Positions 60,964-64,000 of a DNA stretch of 64,000 nt are shown piece after piece. Source of the DNA: Pseudomonadota bacterium. GTDB lineage: Bacteria; Pseudomonadota; Gammaproteobacteria; UBA5335. The notes under the pieces are model-generated. The model saw nothing but the letters and a program-made list of their open reading frames with translations. It had not been told where the DNA came from and made no database searches. Where the stretch lies: the NCBI GenBank assembly GCA_002862435.1, contig PKDC01000047.1:1-64000 (forward strand). Direction: 5' to 3'. Both the position numbers and the translations under genes were made by a program. Numbering within the stretch: the stretch's first letter is position 1; every line of letters begins with the position of its first letter.

Positions 60964-61062
60964 TCGCCATCCCTGCCATGGGCTGGCCTGGGGCGGCCGC
61001 GTGAGGCGATCCCAATGACAAGCACATCGACAAACACAACCCGAGCGCTCAGAGCCCATCCC

Positions 61063-62175
61063 ATGCAAAACGTCCTCGTGACCGGCGGCGCCGGCTTCAT
61101 CGGCAGTAATTTCGTGCGCCATCTACTCGCCGCCGACCCACAGGTGCGCGTGGTGAACCTAGACGCGCTCAGCTACGCCGGCCGGCTGGACAACCTGGAT
61201 GACCTGCCCGACCCGGCGCGCCATACCTTCATCCACGGCGACATCAACGACGCGGCCCTGGTGGCGCGGCTGCTGCGCGCGCACCGCATCGACAACGTCG
61301 TCCACTTCGCCGCCGAAAGCCACGTCGACCGCTCCATCACCGGCCCCGGCGCCTTCGTGCGCACCAACGTGACCGGCACCTTCACCCTGCTGGAGGCCTG
61401 TCGTCAGTTCTGGCTCGGCGAGCAAGGACTGGACGCCGCCACGGCCGCCACCCGCGTGCGCTTCCATCACATCTCCACCGATGAGGTCTACGGCAGCCTG
61501 GGGCCGACCGACGCAGCCTTCACCGAACGCACGCCCTACGACCCGCGTTCGCCCTATTCCGCCAGCAAGGCCGCCTCGGACCATCTGGTGCGTGCCTATG
61601 GCCACACCTACGGCCTGCCCGTCACCTTAAGCAACTGTTCCAACAACTACGGCCCGCGCCAGTTCCCGGAAAAGCTCATCCCCTTGCTGCTCACCGCGGC
61701 GCTGTTGGGCCGGGCGCTGCCGATCTATGGCGACGGCGGCAACGTCCGCGACTGGCTCTACGTGGATGACCATTGCGCCGGCGTCCTCGCCATCCTGCGC
61801 CAGGGACAGGTCGGGGCAACCTACAACATCGGCGGGCGCAACGAATGGCGCAACCTGGATCTGGCCCGGCTCCTGTGCGCCCGCATCGACGCCGCCTTCG
61901 CCGCCGATCCCACCCTGGCCACGCGCTTTCCCGATGCCGCCGCCGCCCGCGGCCAGCCCACCGCCAGCGCCCTGCGTTTCGTCACCGACCGGCCCGGCCA
62001 CGATCGGCGCTATGCCATCGACGCCACGCGCATGGAAACCGAGCTGGGCTTTCTCCCGCGCGAAACCTTTGCAAGCGGCCTGGATAAAACCGTCGCCTGG
62101 TACCTCGCCAACGAAAGCTGGTGGCGTGGCAGCCTCGCCGCCGCTCCCGCCCACCGCCAAGAGATGGCCCCCTGA
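61063..62175 (+). CDS. rmlB: dTDP-glucose 4,6-dehydratase
   Basis: 370-residue extended short-chain dehydrogenase, second step of dTDP-L-rhamnose synthesis. The NAD motif is VLVTGGAGFIGSNFVRHLL near 4-22; HFAAESHVDRSITGP near 82-96; HHISTDEVYGSLG near 137; catalytic YSASKAASDHLVRAY near 167-181; SNCSNNYGPRQFPEKLIPL near 195-213. The ATG at 61063 is chosen by family N-terminus. It is separated from rmlACD by the MntA/HepT pair, although all four rml genes share a strand. Confidence 0.97.
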   Translation: MQNVLVTGGAGFIGSNFVRHLLAADPQVRVVNLDALSYAGRLDNLDDLPDPARHTFIHGDINDAALVARLLRAHRIDNVVHFAAESHVDRSITGPGAFVRTNVTGTFTLLEACRQFWLGEQGLDAATAATRVRFHHISTDEVYGSLGPTDAAFTERTPYDPRSPYSASKAASDHLVRAYGHTYGLPVTLSNCSNNYGPRQFPEKLIPLLLTAALLGRALPIYGDGGNVRDWLYVDDHCAGVLAILRQGQVGATYNIGGRNEWRNLDLARLLCARIDAAFAADPTLATRFPDAAAARGQPTASALRFVTDRPGHDRRYAIDATRMETELGFLPRETFASGLDKTVAWYLANESWWRGSLAAAPAHRQEMAP

Positions 62176-62239
62176 ACGCGCTGCTTCCGTTGGACGCTGT
62201 CCCACGGATCGGGACACCCATCGAAACCTGTATCCCGGT

Positions 62240-62623
62240 TCACAGCAGCCTCACCCTTGCCTCTCTTCCCGCCCGTTTTTTCAAACGGGCGTCGAAGGTG
62301 GCGAATTGATCCGCCTCACCCACAGAGGCCAGATGCAAGGCATCGGCGAACTCCATGCCTTCCCCATACCGCGCCAATGCCTCGACCAGGGCATTGCTGT
62401 CTTCCACCGTCACCTGCGGCAGGCCGAGGACCTTGCGAAAGGCCGCGAGGATAACGGTCGGCGACAGTTCATAGCTGTATCGCAGCACCCATTCCGTTTC
62501 CAGCAGCACGGTCTTGGGGATGAGGATGCTTTCCTGCGCAAACAATTCGACGGCGCGCTGGGTTTGCGCCGGGTCGTCACTCGTCAACAAGCGCACCAGC
62601 ACATTCGTGTCGACAGCGATCAT
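62240..62623 (-). CDS. vapC: PIN-domain toxin VapC
   Basis: 127-residue PIN-domain ribonuclease. Acidic metal-binding residues are visible at Asp5 (MIAVDTNVLVRLL), the Glu of LLETEWVLRYS near 41-43, and the Asp of MEFADALHLA and FATFDARLKK near 93 and 111. The start overlaps the VapB stop by ATGA. Both genes run against the rml genes. Confidence 0.92.
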   Translation of the reverse strand: MIAVDTNVLVRLLTSDDPAQTQRAVELFAQESILIPKTVLLETEWVLRYSYELSPTVILAAFRKVLGLPQVTVEDSNALVEALARYGEGMEFADALHLASVGEADQFATFDARLKKRAGREARVRLL

Positions 62624-62883
62624 GCGGAGCGATCATCTTGCGCCCGGACCCCCGCGGCAATGGCGGCATCCATGTCCTCAACGGTTTTGGCCGGCCCCTG
62701 GTAACCGGTACACCCGACGACCTCTTCCAAACAGCTCTGCCGGAAGGCTTTGATCGGCCGCAGCAAGACCCCATTCGCCGTATCCTCGACGATGAAAACC
62801 ACGCCGGGCTCCCAGTGATGGGCCAAGCGGATTGATTTCGGCAAGATCACCTGCCCTTTGCTTGATAAGCGCGTGGTTTCCAT
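62620..62883 (-). CDS. vapB: AbrB/MazE-type antitoxin VapB
   Basis: 87-residue antitoxin. The N-terminal swapped-hairpin DNA-binding domain is METTRLSSKGQVILPKSIRL, and the acidic C-terminus (VEDMDAAIAAGVRAQDD) would wrap the toxin. The ATG at 62883 gives the usual AbrB start. Two direct repeats AGTAAGA at 62900-62906 and 62911-62917, one helical turn apart and 17 bp upstream, are a candidate operator. Confidence 0.9.
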   Translation of the reverse strand: METTRLSSKGQVILPKSIRLAHHWEPGVVFIVEDTANGVLLRPIKAFRQSCLEEVVGCTGYQGPAKTVEDMDAAIAAGVRAQDDRSA

Positions 62884-63500
62884 GTGGCCGACCCCGGCAA
62901 GTAAGATAGAAGTAAGACAGGCTAGCGGTCGGCAATGCCAAATGCAATCGTGCAACTGCGCCGCGGCCAGGCCAGAGCCCTGACAGAGCCAGCAGCATCA
63001 AACGCCACACGCACCGGCGCACAGAATCCTGCCCTCGATCCCCGGCGTACCGTATCCTCAACGACCAACCCGATAGCGCTCAATCCTGTTGAATTCAACC
63101 GAAGCTCATTTTCGCGTCGATTTGTTCTAGAACATCTCGCGCCGGCCGATAAGGCCTCAGAGATGTCGCCACCAACGATGCAACACAACCAAACCGAGCT
63201 CACCCTCGCTGTAACGCCGGAGCTTCCCCTGCTCGACCAGTTTCTCGGGCAGAGCGGTAGCTTGCCGCTTACCTATCGGCAAGGCGACCATGGTCTGTGT
63301 GTAATGCCCCTCGCCACCTACAGCCTGGAATCACCTACCCCACCGCAAACCTTCCAGAGCAAAGGCAATTGCCTGCTGGTCAACGTCCGGCCAGCGTCAA
63401 ATGCCACAACCAGCATTGCAAAGCGATGGCTGCCAAAAGTGCAAGGTGGGCAATGTGCAATCACTTCTGACAATAAAAGCCTTACTGGACAGGTCGCTGT
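62884..63500 (+). promoter_or_regulatory. 617-bp leader of the flippase gene, JUMPstart-like
   Basis: A gene-free stretch between vapB (minus) and the flippase gene (plus). It holds the vapB promoter on the left, a 12-bp palindrome GTTGAATTCAAC at 63088-63099, and an ops-like element at 63254. A 203-codon plus-strand open frame across it lacks family features and a ribosome binding site, so I regard it as non-coding. I could not place a -35/-10 pair. Confidence 0.5.
63254..63265 (+). promoter_or_regulatory. ops element (RfaH recruitment / pause site)
   Basis: GCGGTAGCTTGC matches the E. coli ops core GCGGTAGCGTGC at 11 of 12, keeping the GGTAGC hairpin-loop bases and the pause TG. In the full 12-nt ops numbering it differs at positions 1 and 10 only. 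It lies about 235 bp before the flippase start, on the coding strand, and an RfaH gene is encoded at 56213. No other copy was seen upstream of gmhA or rmlA. Confidence 0.68.
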
Positions 63501-64000
63501 GTGTCGAGAGATTTTAGTCCGAAACATTCGGCTATTCGCGTTGTGAGCATTCGAAGCTTACCGCCGTTCCGCAGGATCTATCGTTCAGAAATTTCGCTGG
63601 CGATAGCGGCCCAACTGCTGCAGTTTGGCATGGGCCTGTTCATCATGCCCATGGCGCTGGTGCGGCTGAACTCAGCCGAACTTGGCCTTTGGTATGTCTT
63701 TTTTGCAGTTCAAAGCATGGTCATGCTGCTGGACTTTGGGTTTACGCAGACCTTCTCAAGACATTTTGCCTACATATTCGGTGGAGCCCAGTTCTTGCAC
63801 AGGGAAGGTTTGCCCCCGAGCAGCGTGATGCCGCTGAATCCCAGCTTACTCGCGGCGACTATTGTGGGAGCGCGGCGTTTGTACCTGGCGCTTGCTGTGA
63901 TCGCTGCTCTCGTCCTTGCGACAGCAGGGACGGCCTATATCATCACCATTGCAGGTCGAAGCGGGTTGGAACGCGATCAGGTGCTATCCGGCTGGGGCAT
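63501..64000 (+). CDS. wzx: Wzx-like polysaccharide flippase (5' part, cut by window edge)
   Basis: The frame is open from GTG 63501 to the window end, giving about 166 residues. Hydrophobic segments typical of O-antigen/polysaccharide translocases are visible: SLAIAAQLLQFGMGLFIMPM, then ELGLWYVFFAVQSMVMLLDF with FGFTQTFSRHFAYIFGGAQ, and a later helix ALAVIAALVLATAGTAYIIT. The GTG at 63501 has ACAGG about 7 nt upstream; GTG 63543 is an alternative without a site. It is probably the first gene of an RfaH-dependent O-antigen or EPS operon beyond the window. Confidence 0.75.
   Translation, partial: MSRDFSPKHSAIRVVSIRSLPPFRRIYRSEISLAIAAQLLQFGMGLFIMPMALVRLNSAELGLWYVFFAVQSMVMLLDFGFTQTFSRHFAYIFGGAQFLHREGLPPSSVMPLNPSLLAATIVGARRLYLALAVIAALVLATAGTAYIITIAGRSGLERDQVLSGWG

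Noticed and set aside
62935-63546. 203-codon plus-strand open frame before the flippase gene
   Set aside because: No domain, no ribosome binding site, odd composition, and it covers the ops-like element; treated as leader.

Overview
The window looks like a GC-rich chromosomal segment from a free-living gammaproteobacterium that oxidises alkanes and alcohols. The class-level call rests on gene order: recA-recX-alaS, def-fmt-rsmB divergent from a LysM gene plus dprA-smg-topA-tsaC-hemF, a glnE of the gammaproteobacterial type, and an OxyR with cysteines at exactly 199 and 208. I do not assign a genus. No rRNA, tRNA or CRISPR array was seen.

Layout. 1-1.2 kb: 5' part of glycogen phosphorylase. 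1.4-7.9 kb (minus): glnE, ilvE and a translationally coupled pair of acyl-CoA dehydrogenases, one of which lacks the catalytic glutamate. 8.3-13.3 kb (plus): pncC, a 160-bp hairpin-rich MITE-like element, recA, recX, alaS. 13.4-18.7 kb (minus): an alkane-oxidation block of AlkB-type monooxygenase, aldehyde dehydrogenase and a PQQ/haem c alcohol dehydrogenase with a membrane tail. 18.8-30.6 kb: housekeeping genes (rsmB, fmt, def, then lysM, dprA, smg, topA, tsaC, hemF, oxyR, a methyltransferase). 30.6-38.0 kb (minus): a torF-type porin, the urea transporter urtABCDE and a solitary ureG; the porin promoter region carries a good sigma-54 site and an upstream NtrC-type site. 38.1-40.3 kb: a zinc alcohol dehydrogenase and a lipid A acyltransferase.

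40.4-50.4 kb is an accessory islet. A 2,958-residue cyclic beta-1,2-glucan synthase gene and a coupled 51-residue membrane protein (DUF3096-like) lie between an IS3-family orfB 3' remnant on the left and an orfA 5' remnant on the right, both on the plus strand. That order cannot come from insertion into one IS copy. It is what the inner ends of two directly repeated copies would leave.

50.6-54.6 kb (minus): guaA, guaB and an NlpE-like lipoprotein. From 55.1 kb to the end is a surface-polysaccharide locus: an HTH protein, an EPS-associated MarR regulator with a perfect palindrome at its start, an RfaH paralogue, gmhA, rmlA-C-D, an MntA/HepT toxin-antitoxin pair placed inside the rml run, rmlB, a VapBC pair on the other strand, and a long leader with an ops-like element in front of a partial Wzx-like flippase gene. 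The RfaH gene and the ops element about 6.5 kb downstream suggest a local antitermination circuit.

The signals most worth following are the NtrC/sigma-54 control of urea uptake, the IS-bracketed glucan islet, the ops/RfaH pair, the defective acyl-CoA dehydrogenase partner and the MITE at the end of pncC.
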